The notes beneath the pieces were generated by a model. The model saw nothing but the letters and a program-made list of their open reading frames with translations, had not been told where the DNA came from and did no database searches. This document shows, piece by piece, positions 45,283-55,930 of a DNA stretch of 64,000 nucleotides (position 1 is its first letter; each line of letters begins with the position of its first letter). The position numbers and the translations under genes were made by a program. Origin of the DNA: Rhizobium subbaraonis (GTDB taxonomy: Bacteria > Pseudomonadota > Alphaproteobacteria > Rhizobiales > Rhizobiaceae); assembly GCF_900220975.1 (NCBI RefSeq), contig NZ_OBQD01000008.1, forward strand, positions 1-64,000, given 5' to 3'.

Positions 45283-46884
45283 ATGGCAGAGACGAACGAA
45301 ACGATCCTCGCCATCCGCGAGTTGAAGGTGAATTTCACCACGCCCGACGGGACGGTCAATGCCGTCAAGGGCATCGACCTCGACGTCAGGGCAGGCGAGA
45401 CGCTGGCCGTGGTCGGCGAGTCCGGCTCCGGCAAGAGCCAGACCATGATGGGCATCATGGGCCTGCTCGCCCGCAACGGCGCGGTCACGGGCTCCGCCAT
45501 GTACCGCGGCAAGGAACTGATCGGCGTGCCGCCGGCCGAGCTGAACAAGGTCCGCGGCGCCAAGGTCACGATGATCTTCCAGGAGCCGATGACCTCGCTC
45601 GATCCGCTTTATCCAATTGGGCGCCAGATCGCAGAGCCGATCGTCCACCACCGCGGCGGCAGCTACAAGGAGGCGCGCAAGCGGGTACTGGAGCTTCTGG
45701 AGCTCGTGGGCATTCCCGAACCGGCCAGGCGCATCGACAGCTATCCGCACGAGCTCTCCGGCGGGCAGCGCCAGCGCGTCATGATCGCGATGGCGCTCGC
45801 CAACGACCCGGACATCCTGATCGCTGACGAACCGACAACCGCACTCGATGTCACCATCCAGGCGCAGATCCTCAAGCTTCTGCGCTCGCTACAGGAGCGC
45901 TTCGGCATGGCGATCGTGCTGATTACCCACGATCTCGGCATCGTGCGGCATTTTGCCGAGCGGGTCGCCGTGATGCGGCGCGGCGAGGTAGTGGAGCAGG
46001 GGGCGACCGCCGACATCTTCGATCGGCCGACGTCCGACTACACGAAGATGCTGCTTGCCGCCGAACCCCATGGCCGAAAGGCGCCGCCGTCCGATGCCGC
46101 ACCGATCATACTGGAGGGACGCGACGTCGTCGTGGATTACCGGATCGGCGGCGGCCTGTTTTCGGGCGGCGCTTCGACGTTCCGCGCGGTGGACCGCGTG
46201 ACGGTGAGGCTGCGGGAGGGGCAGACCATTGGCATCGTCGGCGAATCGGGATCGGGCAAATCGACGCTGGGCCGTGCATTGCTGCGGCTCGTCCATTCCG
46301 AGGGACGATACCGGTTTGGCTCGACCGACATTTCCGGCTTCGACCGTTCGCGCATGCGCCCGTTGCGCAAGGCGATGCAGCTCGTCTTCCAGGATCCGTA
46401 TGGATCCCTTTCACCACGCCAGACGGTTGGCGAGATCATCACCGAGGGCCTGCTCGTGCACGAGCCGGAACTCGGCAAGGCCGAGCGCGATCGGCGTGCG
46501 ATCGCGGCGTTGAGCGAGGTGGGCCTTGATCCCGACGCGCGCAACCGCTACCCGCACGAATTCTCGGGCGGCCAGCGTCAGCGCATCGCCATTGCCCGCG
46601 CCATGATCCTCAAGCCGAAGGTCGTCATTCTCGACGAGCCGACTTCGGCGCTCGACCGATCGGTCCAGGGGCAGGTGATCGAGCTTCTGCGCAGTCTGCA
46701 ACGGAGCCACCAGCTCTCCTACGTGTTCATCAGTCACGATCTCTCGGTGGTGAAGGCGATGTCGGACTATGTCGTGGTGATGAAGGATGGCCGCATCGTC
46801 GAGGAGGGGGAGACCGACTCGATCTTCGAGGCGCCCGCCAACGCCTACACCAAATCCCTGATCGGTGCGGCCTTCAACATCTGA
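45283..46884 (+). CDS. oligopeptide ABC transporter ATP-binding protein, fused OppD-OppF
   Basis: A single 533-aa polypeptide holding two ABC ATPase domains. Domain 1 has Walker [10 protein letters not shown], signature [12 protein letters not shown], Walker [14 protein letters not shown]. Domain 2 has [33 protein letters not shown]. Each ends with an oligopeptide-type tail. The fusion replaces separate oppD and oppF and powers OppBC. ATG 45283 directly follows the oppC stop. Such double ATPases are common in Rhizobiales. Confidence 0.95.
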   Translation: MAETNETILAIRELKVNFTTPDGTVNAVKGIDLDVRAGETLAVVGESGSGKSQTMMGIMGLLARNGAVTGSAMYRGKELIGVPPAELNKVRGAKVTMIFQEPMTSLDPLYPIGRQIAEPIVHHRGGSYKEARKRVLELLELVGIPEPARRIDSYPHELSGGQRQRVMIAMALANDPDILIADEPTTALDVTIQAQILKLLRSLQERFGMAIVLITHDLGIVRHFAERVAVMRRGEVVEQGATADIFDRPTSDYTKMLLAAEPHGRKAPPSDAAPIILEGRDVVVDYRIGGGLFSGGASTFRAVDRVTVRLREGQTIGIVGESGSGKSTLGRALLRLVHSEGRYRFGSTDISGFDRSRMRPLRKAMQLVFQDPYGSLSPRQTVGEIITEGLLVHEPELGKAERDRRAIAALSEVGLDPDARNRYPHEFSGGQRQRIAIARAMILKPKVVILDEPTSALDRSVQGQVIELLRSLQRSHQLSYVFISHDLSVVKAMSDYVVVMKDGRIVEEGETDSIFEAPANAYTKSLIGAAFNI

Positions 46885-46929
46885 GGCCAGTGTCGGCTGA
46901 CGCGCCCCTGACAGGGCGGGTCGGCTGGC

Positions 46930-47169
46930 TTACCGGTCGCTGTCGGGCTCGGGATAGGAATAGGGCTCGGGCTTCTGTTGTCCATCCCGCTGGAACATCT
47001 TGAAGCTGAAGGTGGTATTGGCTCCCATGGCCTGGCGCATGCTGGTCTTCCCGTGCACGACAACCGGCAGGTCGTAGGATGGGTCGTCGCGCCGGTCGCG
47101 AGATGCGGCAAACGCGGTGCCGACAAGCGCTGCGGAGACGGTGAGCAAAAGAACGGATCGAAAGAGCAT
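46930..47169 (-). CDS. small secreted protein of unknown function
   Basis: A 79-aa protein. Residues 1-22 form a signal peptide (RSVLLLTVSAALVGTAFA), leaving a polar mature peptide of under 60 residues ending in a Pro-rich tail (KPEPYSYPEPDSDR). AAGGGGTG precedes ATG 47169. No domain is recognised. It stands alone, convergent with the Opp operon. Confidence 0.65.
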   Translation of the reverse strand: MLFRSVLLLTVSAALVGTAFAASRDRRDDPSYDLPVVVHGKTSMRQAMGANTTFSFKMFQRDGQQKPEPYSYPEPDSDR

Positions 47170-47395
47170 CGCAACACCCCTTGGCCGCATCCCGGCCGAC
47201 TGGCGCCCCTATGTCCTTTCAGGCGCCGACTTGCAGAGAAACATAATTGCCATTTCCGGACTTCGCCAGTATCCCGGGATTGAATGGACCGTCCACAAAA
47301 CGGACGTTATTGATCGTGAACGCGACGGCGTTGCTTCTGTCGCCGGCGGGCGGTATCCCGTCCTGACCGCGCCGTCACGGCGCATGCAATCCTGA

Positions 47396-48094
47396 ATGGT
47401 GGATGGACGAGACGTGGACACACAGACTTTCCCGACCTTTGGCCGAACCTTCGACGCCTTCCTGTTCGACATGGATGGCACCTTGATCAATTCGATCGCG
47501 GCCACCGAGCGCGTATGGGGCAAATGGGCGCGCAAGCACGGGCTCGACGTCGAGGCCTTCCTGCCGACGATGCACGGAAGGCGGGGCATCGATACGATCG
47601 CGGCGCTGAACCTTCCGGGTATCGATCCGCGCCTGGAGGCGCTGGAGGTCGAGCGCGGCGAGATCGAGGATGTCGAGGGTGTGGTGGCGATCGACGGCGC
47701 CATCGCTTTCCTGGGGGCCTTGCCGGCCGATCGCTGGGCGATCGTCACCTCGGCGCCGATCGCGCTGGCGCGCCGCCGGCTGGCGGCTGCCGGCATCGCA
47801 CTTCCGCAGACGATCGTGACGGCGGAAGACGTCAAGACCGGCAAGCCCTCGCCCGAAGGCTATCTCCTCGCCGCTTCACGGCTCGGTGTCGATCCCGCGC
47901 GTTGCCTGGTGTTCGAGGACGTGGAGGCCGGCGTGAAGGCCGGGGAGCGCGCCGGCGCTGGCGTCGTCGTCGTTACTGCGACCCATGCGGAGGAACCGGT
48001 GACAGGCCACCCGTCGATCGCAAGCTATCGCCAGTTGCGCCTCAGCGTCGATGCGAGCGGCGTATTGACCTTGGCGCACGCGGCCACCTCCTGA
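47396..48094 (+). CDS. HAD-superfamily sugar-phosphatase-like hydrolase
   Basis: A 232-aa HAD subfamily I phosphatase. Motif I is DAFLFDMDGTLINS with both Asp residues, motif II lies in WAIVTSAPIALARRRL, motif III is the Lys in EDVKTGKPSPEG, and motif IV is CLVFEDVEAGVKAGERAGA. The cap domain is like those of YfbT/GPP-type sugar-alcohol phosphatases. The start at 47396 lacks a good ribosome site but is the best in frame. It is followed by the kinase-like gene 55 bases later. Confidence 0.9.
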   Translation: MVDGRDVDTQTFPTFGRTFDAFLFDMDGTLINSIAATERVWGKWARKHGLDVEAFLPTMHGRRGIDTIAALNLPGIDPRLEALEVERGEIEDVEGVVAIDGAIAFLGALPADRWAIVTSAPIALARRRLAAAGIALPQTIVTAEDVKTGKPSPEGYLLAASRLGVDPARCLVFEDVEAGVKAGERAGAGVVVVTATHAEEPVTGHPSIASYRQLRLSVDASGVLTLAHAATS

Positions 48095-48149
48095 GGTTCA
48101 CGTCACGTCCGATCCCCTCCTCGATCCGTTCGTTAGGAAATGGAAGCTT

Positions 48150-48926
48150 GTGCCGGACGGCTTGGCCGTCACGACGCCAAGCAGTCATCTGCTCCCCGTG
48201 CAATGGTACGGTCGCCCGGCGATGCTGAAGGTGGCGACGGTGCCGGAGGAGGCTACCGGCGGCAGGCTGATGGCCTGGTGGAACGGCGAAGGGGCGGCGT
48301 CGGTCTATGCAGCGGAAGGGGACGCGATCCTGCTGGAGCGCGCCTGCGGCGCACGCTCGCTTGCCGCGCTCGCCCGCAGCAGTCAGGACGACCAGGCCAC
48401 GCATATCCTCTGTGCTGCGGTCGAGCGCCTGCACCGGCCCCGGCCAAGGAGGTTGCCGGAGCTTGTCCCTTTGGAGAGATGGTTCGAGGCGCTCAAGCCC
48501 GGTGCCGCCAGATACGGCGGCATCCTGCACCGGTGCGCGGCCACTGCGCGGGAACTCCTGGCAGATCAGCGGGACATCGTGGTCCTGCACGGCGACGTTC
48601 ATCACGACAACTTCCTCGATTTCGGTGAGCGTGGCTGGCTGGCGATCGATCCCAAGGGGCTGCTTGGCGAGCGCGCCTTCGATTATGCCAACATCTTCTG
48701 CAATCCCGACCTTGCCGATCCGCAAGTTCCGGTCGCGACGCTGCCGGAACGGTTCACAGCCCGTCTCGGGATCGTCTGCGCCGAGGCCGACCTCGACGCC
48801 CACCGGTTGCTGCAATGGATTGTCGCCTGGGCGGGGCTTTCGGCTGTCTGGTATCTGGACGATGCAATGCCGGCCGACCTCGATCTTGCCGTCGCAGCCC
48901 TTGCCGCAGCCGCGCTGGACCATTGA
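48150..48926 (+). CDS. aminoglycoside phosphotransferase-like kinase (APH(6)/streptomycin-kinase family)
   Basis: A 258-aa kinase-like protein. VQWYGRPAMLKV and AAEGDAILLERACG mark the N-lobe. VVLHGDVHHDNFLDFGERGW holds the catalytic Asp and Asn, and LAIDPKGLLG the second metal Asp. This is the APH(6) branch, but resistance cannot be claimed because many members have housekeeping roles. The only initiator in frame is GTG 48150. Reading back to the stop at 48066, residues DPLLDPFVRKWKLV look like family sequence but have no start codon, so the N-terminus may be shortened or begin unusually. Confidence 0.8.
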   Translation: MPDGLAVTTPSSHLLPVQWYGRPAMLKVATVPEEATGGRLMAWWNGEGAASVYAAEGDAILLERACGARSLAALARSSQDDQATHILCAAVERLHRPRPRRLPELVPLERWFEALKPGAARYGGILHRCAATARELLADQRDIVVLHGDVHHDNFLDFGERGWLAIDPKGLLGERAFDYANIFCNPDLADPQVPVATLPERFTARLGIVCAEADLDAHRLLQWIVAWAGLSAVWYLDDAMPADLDLAVAALAAAALDH

Positions 48927-49059
48927 TGCCCTTGACGATCACGGTCTGGCGGTGACAGAAAAGAGCCGCGGCGCATCACGCCCGCCTTTCCCGAACATTG
49001 AGGAATAATCGACCGCCTGTGCGGATGCGCGGCGGCGTTCGTTCATTCATGGAGGCATC

Positions 49060-49635
49060 ATGCTTGAAGAAACCCTTCCGCTGGACCGTCTGGCGTATTG
49101 CTCAGACCGCTTCGTTCTCTTGTCCGGCTGCTCCGGCGGAGGAAAGTCGGTGCTGCTATCCGCCCTGCGAAACCGTGGTTTTGCCGCTTTCGAGGAGCCG
49201 GGCCGCCAGGTGGTGCGGGAGCATCTGTTGATCGACGGCCCGGCGCTCCCCTGGCGCGATCAGGCGCTCTTCGCCGAGCTCTGCGTGTCCCGCGCCATGC
49301 AGCAGATGACGGCCGCGACTGAAAGCTCCGGGCCTGTCTTCTTCGACCGCGGTATCGTCGATGCCGTCGCCTTCTTCGAGTATCTGGGCCGCGACGTGCC
49401 CGCCCACCTCGAAAGGGCTGCAAGAGTTCTGCGCTATCGCCGTACGGTTTTCGTAACCCCTCCCTGGCCGCAGATCTTCCTGGCCGACAGGGAGCGGCGC
49501 CATTCCTATGAGGAGGCCGTCGCCCAGTACGATGCTTCCATCGCGACGTTCCGCAGGCTGGACTATCAGCCACTGGAACTGCCGAAGACCTCCGTCGAGA
49601 GCCGCGCCGATTTTATCCTCGGCAGGATCGGGTAA
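49060..49635 (+). CDS. AAA_28-type P-loop ATPase
   Basis: A 191-aa nucleoside-triphosphatase with Walker A LLSGCSGGGKSVLLSALR near residue 20, a switch-like EPGRQVVREHLL, and VFFDRGIVDAVAFFEYL in the Walker B position. The length and HSYEEAVAQYDASIATFR near the end fit small AAA_28 ATPases of unknown substrate, which can act as nucleoside or sugar kinases. GGAGG lies 4 bases before ATG 49060. Convergent with dnaJ. Confidence 0.85.
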   Translation: MLEETLPLDRLAYCSDRFVLLSGCSGGGKSVLLSALRNRGFAAFEEPGRQVVREHLLIDGPALPWRDQALFAELCVSRAMQQMTAATESSGPVFFDRGIVDAVAFFEYLGRDVPAHLERAARVLRYRRTVFVTPPWPQIFLADRERRHSYEEAVAQYDASIATFRRLDYQPLELPKTSVESRADFILGRIG

Positions 49636-49662
49636 TCCTGGCCATCGGTGATGCCAAAGGAA

Positions 49663-49685
49663 AATGCCCGGCGGTGCCGGGCATT
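49663..49685 (-). terminator. terminator of dnaJ
   Basis: Ten-base perfect arms AATGCCCGGC and GCCGGGCATT around GGT. Read on the minus strand it is followed by TTTTCC, so it most likely ends dnaJ transcription. It may also act on the convergent ATPase gene. Confidence 0.75.
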
Positions 49686-49711
49686 GGAAACGTGTCGGAA
49701 AATAGCGGTGG

Positions 49712-50845
49712 TCAGCCTTCGAAGAATTCCTTCATCCGGGCGAAGAAGCCCGTCGATTCCGGGTTGTTGTCCTTCGAGGAGATCTCCTCGAACTCCTTCA
49801 GCAGTTCACGCTGGCGCTTCGTCAGCTTCTGCGGCGTTTCGATCATGATCTGGATGTAGAGATCGCCCACCTGGCTGGAGCGGAGCACCGGCATCCCCTT
49901 GCCCTTCAGGCGGAACTGGCGACCGTTCTGCGTGCCTTCCGGCACCGTCACGCGTGACTTCGTACCGTCCAGCGTGGAGACGTCGAAGGTGCCGCCAAGG
50001 GCAGCCGTCGTCATCGAGATCGGCACGCTGCAGTGGAGATCGGCGCCGTCACGCTGGAAGATCTCGTGCGGCTTGACCGAGAGGAAGATGTAGAGATCGC
50101 CCGCCGGTACCCCGCGCATGCCCGCCTCGCCCTCACCGGCCAGCCGGATACGGGTACCGTCCTCGATCCCCTGCGGGATGTTGACGGAGAGCGAGCGCTC
50201 CTCGGTGACACGGCCGTGGCCGTGGCACTTGGTGCAGGGATCGGGAATGATCGTGCCGCGGCCCTGGCAGGTCGGACAGGTGCGCTCGATCGAGAAGAAG
50301 CCTTGCGCCGCGCGCACGCGGCCAGCACCCTGGCAGGTGCCGCAGGTCTGCGGCTTGGTGCCTGGCTTGGCGCCGGTCCCCGTGCAGACGTCGCAGGTGA
50401 TCGAGGTCGGAACGCGGATCTGCGCCGTCTTGCCGGTGAAGGACTCCTCGAGGGAGATCTCCATGTTGTAGCGCAGGTCCGCCCCGCGCTCGCGGCCGCC
50501 GGAGGAGCGCCGCTGGCGACCACCGCCCATCATTTCGCCGAAGATATCTTCGAAGATGTCGGAGAAGCCGCCCGCGCCGAACCCGCCGCCGCCAAAGCCG
50601 CCGCCGCCCATGCCGCCCTGCTCGAAGGCCGCGTGGCCGTAGCGGTCGTAGGCGGCACGCTTCTGCGGATCCTTCAGGATCTCATAGGCCTCGTTGACTT
50701 CCTTGAACCGGACCTCAGCGGCGGTGTCTCCCGGATTCTTGTCCGGGTGATACTTCATCGCCATCTTGCGAAAGGCGCTCTTGAGCTCCTTTTCATCGGC
50801 GGTTCGGGACACGCCCAGCGTCTCGTAGAAGTCAGTTTTAGCCAT
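49712..50845 (-). CDS. dnaJ: chaperone protein DnaJ
   Basis: The Hsp40 co-chaperone of DnaK (377 aa). The J domain has HPD in [12 protein letters not shown] Gly/Phe linker ([18 protein letters not shown]) follows, then four zinc motifs, [24 protein letters not shown] and CTKCHGHG, and two C-terminal client-binding domains. All expected parts are present. It lies 238 bases after dnaK on the same strand and may share its heat-shock promoter, with some read-through past the hairpin at 51051. Confidence 0.98.
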   Translation of the reverse strand: MAKTDFYETLGVSRTADEKELKSAFRKMAMKYHPDKNPGDTAAEVRFKEVNEAYEILKDPQKRAAYDRYGHAAFEQGGMGGGGFGGGGFGAGGFSDIFEDIFGEMMGGGRQRRSSGGRERGADLRYNMEISLEESFTGKTAQIRVPTSITCDVCTGTGAKPGTKPQTCGTCQGAGRVRAAQGFFSIERTCPTCQGRGTIIPDPCTKCHGHGRVTEERSLSVNIPQGIEDGTRIRLAGEGEAGMRGVPAGDLYIFLSVKPHEIFQRDGADLHCSVPISMTTAALGGTFDVSTLDGTKSRVTVPEGTQNGRQFRLKGKGMPVLRSSQVGDLYIQIMIETPQKLTKRQRELLKEFEEISSKDNNPESTGFFARMKEFFEG

Positions 50846-51050
50846 ATCACTGCCACGCCCGCTTCGTGTACGGGATCATTGTTCGTTGAAGGAGGAAATG
50901 CCAGCCGTCAGTCGATCTATCCGGCTTCACGGCCAAAAAGCAAGGTGGCGGGACGCTTCGAGCATATGGAACCATGATTTCGTCACCGCAGTGAACGCCA
51001 AGCATCATGGATTTGCCCTTCGTCTTTGGTCCGCCCTTCTTCGGAGGAAG

Positions 51051-51075
51051 GCCGGTCGCGGCAGGCGCGACCGGC
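51051..51075 (-). terminator. hairpin after dnaK
   Basis: Arms GCCGGTCGCG and CGCGACCGGC with a 5-base loop lie 9 bases downstream of the dnaK stop. The 3' side has no U run, so it is probably an attenuating or mRNA-stabilising hairpin between dnaK and dnaJ rather than a full terminator. Confidence 0.5.
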
Positions 51076-51083
51076 GGGTTCAT

Positions 51084-53003
51084 TTACGATGCAGACCGCT
51101 TGCGGTCGTCGTCGTCCTTCACTTCCTCGTAGTCCGCGTCGACGACATTGTCGCCGCCTTCGGCTGAGGAAGAAGAGCCGGCCTGTTCGGCCTGCTGGGC
51201 TTCGTAGATCGCCTGGCCAAGCTTCATGGAAACTTCCATGAGCGTATTGGTCTTTGCCTTGATGTCCTCTGCGTCGGGCTCGGAAGCCTCGACGGAGGTC
51301 TTCAGCGCGGCGATCGCGTCCTCGATGGCCTTGCGGTCATCGGCAGAGACCTTGTCGCCGTATTCCTTGAGCGACTTCTCGCTCGAATGTATCAGGCTTT
51401 CGGCCTGGTTCTTGGCTTCGACGGACTCGCGACGCTTCTTGTCGGTCTCGGCATTGGCCTCGGCGTCCTTGACCATCTTCTCGATGTCGGCGTCGGACAG
51501 GCCGCCCGAAGCCTGGATGCGGATCTGGTGCTCCTTGCCGGTGCCCTTGTCCTTGGCCGAGACCTGGACGATGCCGTTGGCGTCGATATCGAAGGTGACT
51601 TCGATCTGCGGCACGCCGCGCGGTGCCGGCGGAATGCCGACGAGGTCGAACTGGCCGAGCAGCTTGTTGTCGGCGGCCATCTCGCGCTCGCCCTGGCTGA
51701 CGCGGATCGTCACGGCCGACTGGTTGTCCTCGGCGGTCGAGAAGGTCTGGCTCTTCTTCGTCGGGATCGTCGTGTTACGCTCGATCAGACGGGTGAAGAC
51801 GCCACCCAGCGTCTCGATGCCCAGTGACAGCGGGGTCACGTCGAGAAGCAGAACGTCCTTGACGTCGCCCTGCAGAACGCCGGCCTGGATGGCGGCACCC
51901 ATGGCGACCACTTCATCCGGGTTCACGCCCTTGTGTGGCTCCTTGCCGAACAGCTGCTTGACCACTTCCTGGACCTTGGGCATGCGGCTCATGCCGCCGA
52001 CGAGAACGACTTCGTCAATTTCGGCAGCCGAAACGCCGGCATCCTTCAGCGCGGCCTTGCAGGGCGCGACGGTCTTCTGGATCAGGTCGTCGACGAGGGC
52101 CTCGAACTTGGCGCGCGTCAGCTTCATCGTCAGGTGCTTCGGGCCGGAAGCGTCGGCGGTGATGAACGGCAGGTTGATTTCGGTCTGCTGCGAGGACGAC
52201 AGCTCGATCTTCGCCTTTTCGGCTGCTTCCTTCAGGCGCTGCAGGGCCAGCTTGTCGTTCTTCAGGTCGATGCCCTGGTCCTTCTTAAACTCGGCCGAGA
52301 GATACTCGACGAGACGCATGTCGAAGTCTTCGCCGCCGAGGAAGGTGTCGCCGTTGGTGGACTTCACCTCGAACACGCCGTCGCCGATCTCGAGGACGGA
52401 GATATCGAAGGTGCCGCCGCCAAGGTCGTAGACGGCGATCGTCTTGCCGTCCTTCTTGTCAAGGCCGTAAGCGAGGGCCGCAGCCGTCGGCTCGTTGATG
52501 ATGCGCAGCACTTCGAGGCCGGCGATCTTGCCGGCGTCCTTGGTCGCCTGGCGCTGGGCGTCGTTGAAATAGGCGGGAACGGTGATGACGGCCTGCGTGA
52601 CCTTCTCGCCGAGATAGGACTCGGCGGTTTCCTTCATCTTCTGAAGGATCATCGCGGAGATCTGCGAGGGGGAATAGGTCTCGCCGTGTGCCTCGACCCA
52701 GGCGTCGCCGTTCGGCGCCTTGACGATCTTGTAGGGCACCATGCCCTTGTCCTTCTGGGTGGTCGGATCATCGAAGGTCCGGCCGATCAGGCGCTTGATG
52801 GCGAAGAGCGTGTTTTCCGGGTTGGTCACCGCCTGGCGCTTGGCCGGCTGGCCGACAAGGCGTTCGCCGTCGTCCGAAAACGCGACCATCGACGGCGTGG
52901 TGCGCGCGCCTTCGGCGTTCTCAATGACTTTCGCGTCCTTGCCATCCATGACGGCGACGCAGGAATTGGTCGTTCCGAGGTCGATACCGATAACTTTTGC
53001 CAT
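51084..53003 (-). CDS. dnaK: chaperone protein DnaK (Hsp70)
   Basis: The 639-aa Hsp70 chaperone. ATPase domain: [19 protein letters not shown], then [36 protein letters not shown] and [18 protein letters not shown]. Substrate domain: [40 protein letters not shown] lid and a C-terminal EEVKDDDD tail follow. ATG 53003 gives the conserved MAKVIGID start. An RpoH-type promoter lies about 110 bases upstream. Confidence 0.99.
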   Translation of the reverse strand: MAKVIGIDLGTTNSCVAVMDGKDAKVIENAEGARTTPSMVAFSDDGERLVGQPAKRQAVTNPENTLFAIKRLIGRTFDDPTTQKDKGMVPYKIVKAPNGDAWVEAHGETYSPSQISAMILQKMKETAESYLGEKVTQAVITVPAYFNDAQRQATKDAGKIAGLEVLRIINEPTAAALAYGLDKKDGKTIAVYDLGGGTFDISVLEIGDGVFEVKSTNGDTFLGGEDFDMRLVEYLSAEFKKDQGIDLKNDKLALQRLKEAAEKAKIELSSSQQTEINLPFITADASGPKHLTMKLTRAKFEALVDDLIQKTVAPCKAALKDAGVSAAEIDEVVLVGGMSRMPKVQEVVKQLFGKEPHKGVNPDEVVAMGAAIQAGVLQGDVKDVLLLDVTPLSLGIETLGGVFTRLIERNTTIPTKKSQTFSTAEDNQSAVTIRVSQGEREMAADNKLLGQFDLVGIPPAPRGVPQIEVTFDIDANGIVQVSAKDKGTGKEHQIRIQASGGLSDADIEKMVKDAEANAETDKKRRESVEAKNQAESLIHSSEKSLKEYGDKVSADDRKAIEDAIAALKTSVEASEPDAEDIKAKTNTLMEVSMKLGQAIYEAQQAEQAGSSSSAEGGDNVVDADYEEVKDDDDRKRSAS

Positions 53004-53111
53004 GTCATTCTCTCCTTGAAGCGAACTGCCGGAACCCAATTCTGGCATTCGTTCGGCAGTCCCTAGTGGGATGGTATTGCACGAATACGCGACGGAAGCC
53101 GCGGTTTCCGG

Positions 53112-53142
53112 CTATATAAGGATCAGTCTAGGTGACTGCAAG
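53112..53142 (-). promoter_or_regulatory. RpoH (sigma-32) promoter of dnaK
   Basis: On the minus strand CTTG (53142-53139) is followed after 18 bases by CTTATAT (53120-53114). This matches the alphaproteobacterial heat-shock pattern CTTG-N17-18-CYTATNT. The expected start is about 100 bases upstream of the dnaK ATG. The remaining part of the 53004-53387 gap shows no other feature. Confidence 0.8.
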
Positions 53143-53387
53143 GCATCAATCTTCCCTGATGGCTGGCATTTCGAACCGACGCGGCCGCAGGAATCTCCGC
53201 CATCAAACGAATGTGGGAGGCCCGCCCTTCGCCGTCAAGAGCCGCATCGTGACGCGGCCCGACATGCAGCATATAGAGCCAAATCAGAACGCGGTTTCGC
53301 ACGCGCGGCGGGTGCAAAATTAACGCCCGAAAGTGTCGGGAGGGACGTCGAAAATTCGCCTCCCTTTCGGGGCCCGGCTGCGAACGA

Positions 53388-55625
53388 TCAGCCGCCCATC
53401 AGCACGTCGAGGAGCGTGGAGCGTCGGGTCTGCGGCTGTTGTTGCTGGCCGACATCGGCAGGCGGCACGGGCAACCCCACATCGTCGATCTGGCGATCCG
53501 GTATCGCAGCCGGCACCGCGTCGGGGCTGGTCTGCGTGCTGCTCGTGCCAAGCGCACGTGCCACCATTTCGGCCCAGGAATCCTGCCCTGCCGGGTCGGT
53601 GCCCGGGCCAACTGCCGCGACGGGGAGGTCGCCGCCGCCGAGGCCGAACAGTGGCGAGGGCGAAAGTCCCTCATGGGCGGCGGTCATGTAGCGGCTCCAG
53701 GCCTTGGCCGGCAGCCCGCCGCCGGTCACCTTCTTCATCGACTTGCCGTCGTCGTTGCCGAACCAGACGCCGGTCGTGAGGTTGCTGGTGTAGCCGACGA
53801 ACAGCGCGTCGCGGAACGACTGGGTCGTGCCCGACTTGCCGGCGGCCTGCCATCCCGGAATATTGGCGTTCTTGCCTGTGCCGTGGGTTATCACGCCGAC
53901 CATCATGCCGTTCATCATGGCGACGATTTCCGGCTGCAGCACCCGCGGTGGGTTGTCGTAGGTGTTCTCGTAGAGCACTTTGCCGGCAGCCGTTGAAATG
54001 CGGCGGATGATATGTGGCGTGGCCTTGTAGCCGCCGTTCATGAAGGGAGCGTATGCGGAGGTGAGTTCGACCAGCGAAACCTCGGAGGTGCCGAGCGCGA
54101 TCGAGGCATTCGACTGCATCTCAGATTCGATCCCGAGCCGATGGGCCAGCTTGATCACCTGGTTGGGGCCGACCTCCATGACAAGCTGGGCGGCGATGGT
54201 ATTGAGCGAATTGGCCAGAGCATCGGCGAGCGTCACCTCGCCGCGGTACTTCTGGTCGTAGTTCTCCGGCGTCCACTTGCCGATCCGCACCGGCGCGTCG
54301 TTGCGCACCGATTGCGGCGAGCGCCCCATTTCCAGCGCGGCGGCATAGACGAACGGCTTGAAGGCCGAACCCGGCTGGCGTTTCGCCTTTGAGGCGCGGT
54401 CGAACTGGCTTGTCGCGTAGTCGCGGCCGCCGACGAGGGCGCGGATGGCGCCGGTGCCGTCGATCGAGACGAGTGCCGCCTGCGAGGCGCCGAGCTTCTC
54501 GCCCTCAGCGTCGATGACCGCGGTAATGGCCTCGTCGGCCTTCTTCTCCAGGTCGAGGTCGATCGTCGTTTCGACAACGAGATCCTCGGTAATGTCACCG
54601 ACGAGCTTCGGCACCTGGTCCATCACGAGATCGGCGGCATAGTGCTCGGCGCCCGACCAGTAGCTCTTCGCCCGCGTCGGCGGCTGCGACATCGCGGTCG
54701 TGATCTCGCCATCCGTGACGAAGCCGGCATCGCGCATCGCGCCGAGAACGACCTGCGCCCGCTCCTCGGCCGCTTCCGGATCGCGCGCCGGCGAGAGGCG
54801 TGAAGGCGCCTTCAGGAGACCTGCAAGCAGCGCCGCTTCACCGAGATTGACGTCGCGGGCGGACTTGCCGAAATAGCGCCGCGAGGCCGCCTCCACACCA
54901 TAGGCATTGGAGCCGAAGAACACGCGGTTGAGGTACATCGCCAGGATTTCGTCCTTTGTGTACTTGTGCTCCAGCCAGAAGGCGAGCAACACCTCCTGGA
55001 CCTTTCTTTCCATCGTCCGCTCGGGCGAAAGAAACAGGTTCTTGGCGAGCTGCTGCGTCAGCGTCGAGCCGCCCTGCACCATGCGCCCGGTCGTCAGGTT
55101 CGTGACCATCGCGCGGGCGAGGCCGAACGGATCGATGCCGAAATGCGAGTAGAAGCGGCGGTCTTCGATGGCGAGGACGGCCTGCGGGATATACGGCGAC
55201 ATCTGTTCCAGCGGCACCGCTTCCCCGCCCGTCGTGCCGCGATTGGCAATCACCGTTCCGTCCGTTGACGCGATCTTCACGTTCGGCGGCCTTGCGGGGA
55301 TCGACCAGGTCGTCGCGCTCGGCATCTGCGCGCCGTAGTAGAGGACCAGCGCGCCGATACCCATGCCGCCCCATATGCCGAGCACGATGCACCAGTAGGC
55401 AAGGAAGCGAATGGGCGCGAAGATGCCCCCGCCGCTGCGCGTGCGACGCCGGGCAGGGCTCTTTCCGCGCGGCGCTGCTGCGGGCTTGCGCGCGCTCGCC
55501 TTCGCCTTGCGCTTGGAAGTTCTGGTCACGCGATCATCCTCGTCGATACGCAGATCGTCGTCTTCATGATCGTCTTCAACCTCGAATGAGGGCTCGATCC
55601 GTCCTGAGTTGCGCCGGCCTGCCAT
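53388..55625 (-). CDS. class A penicillin-binding protein (PBP1A/1C-type)
   Basis: A bifunctional peptidoglycan synthase of 745 aa. A long charged cytoplasmic tail (acidic residues 12-35, then Lys/Arg-rich) is followed by one transmembrane helix (about 75-100). The glycosyltransferase domain has AIEDRRFYSHFGIDPFGLAR and GGSTLTQQLAKNLFLSPERT. The transpeptidase domain has SAFK (QPGSAFKPF), NSLN and KSGTTQSFRDALFVG, the three active-site motifs. The C-terminus is Pro/Gln-rich. Upstream of dnaK on the same strand but not necessarily co-transcribed. Confidence 0.93.
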   Translation of the reverse strand: MAGRRNSGRIEPSFEVEDDHEDDDLRIDEDDRVTRTSKRKAKASARKPAAAPRGKSPARRRTRSGGGIFAPIRFLAYWCIVLGIWGGMGIGALVLYYGAQMPSATTWSIPARPPNVKIASTDGTVIANRGTTGGEAVPLEQMSPYIPQAVLAIEDRRFYSHFGIDPFGLARAMVTNLTTGRMVQGGSTLTQQLAKNLFLSPERTMERKVQEVLLAFWLEHKYTKDEILAMYLNRVFFGSNAYGVEAASRRYFGKSARDVNLGEAALLAGLLKAPSRLSPARDPEAAEERAQVVLGAMRDAGFVTDGEITTAMSQPPTRAKSYWSGAEHYAADLVMDQVPKLVGDITEDLVVETTIDLDLEKKADEAITAVIDAEGEKLGASQAALVSIDGTGAIRALVGGRDYATSQFDRASKAKRQPGSAFKPFVYAAALEMGRSPQSVRNDAPVRIGKWTPENYDQKYRGEVTLADALANSLNTIAAQLVMEVGPNQVIKLAHRLGIESEMQSNASIALGTSEVSLVELTSAYAPFMNGGYKATPHIIRRISTAAGKVLYENTYDNPPRVLQPEIVAMMNGMMVGVITHGTGKNANIPGWQAAGKSGTTQSFRDALFVGYTSNLTTGVWFGNDDGKSMKKVTGGGLPAKAWSRYMTAAHEGLSPSPLFGLGGGDLPVAAVGPGTDPAGQDSWAEMVARALGTSSTQTSPDAVPAAIPDRQIDDVGLPVPPADVGQQQQPQTRRSTLLDVLMGG

Positions 55626-55930
55626 GCTGGGGGAAATGCGCCTTTCCTGCTTCGGCCGTGCGCGGCGAAAATCGCCGCGAGTGCCCTAAGGTCTTGATTT
55701 TGCGGACGCGCTGCGCCCGCAAACACACGGTGGTCGGTTGAACTGTAATTGCGGCGATTTAAGGGGTGGTTAAGGACGGTTTAACGGAGACATAGCCGTC
55801 TGGCCACATAGGTGAAACGCGTTGCCGGCCGTTCGCGCCGGGGCAGACAGTCTTCGGCCGCGCGACTTTGTGATTTCCACTTTCCGGAAGCCGCCGCTAT
55901 TCTGCCGCCGCAACGAACAAGGAGACGATC
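55626..55930. other. divergent intergenic region between PBP and small secreted protein genes
   Basis: These 305 bases contain the promoters of both flanking genes. An AT-rich patch with two TTTAA elements (55755-55790) is the likely place. No clear -35/-10 pair, operator or hairpin was identified. AAGGAGA precedes the ATG at 55931. Confidence 0.4.

Noticed and set aside
46899-46925. Weak hairpin after the OppDF gene (CGCCC ... GGGCG)
   Set aside because: Only 5 base pairs, no U tract. Too weak to call a terminator.
48150-48926. APH-like kinase as an antibiotic resistance gene
   Set aside because: The family motifs are present, but no mobile element or resistance neighbours surround it, and chromosomal APH-like kinases often act on other substrates.
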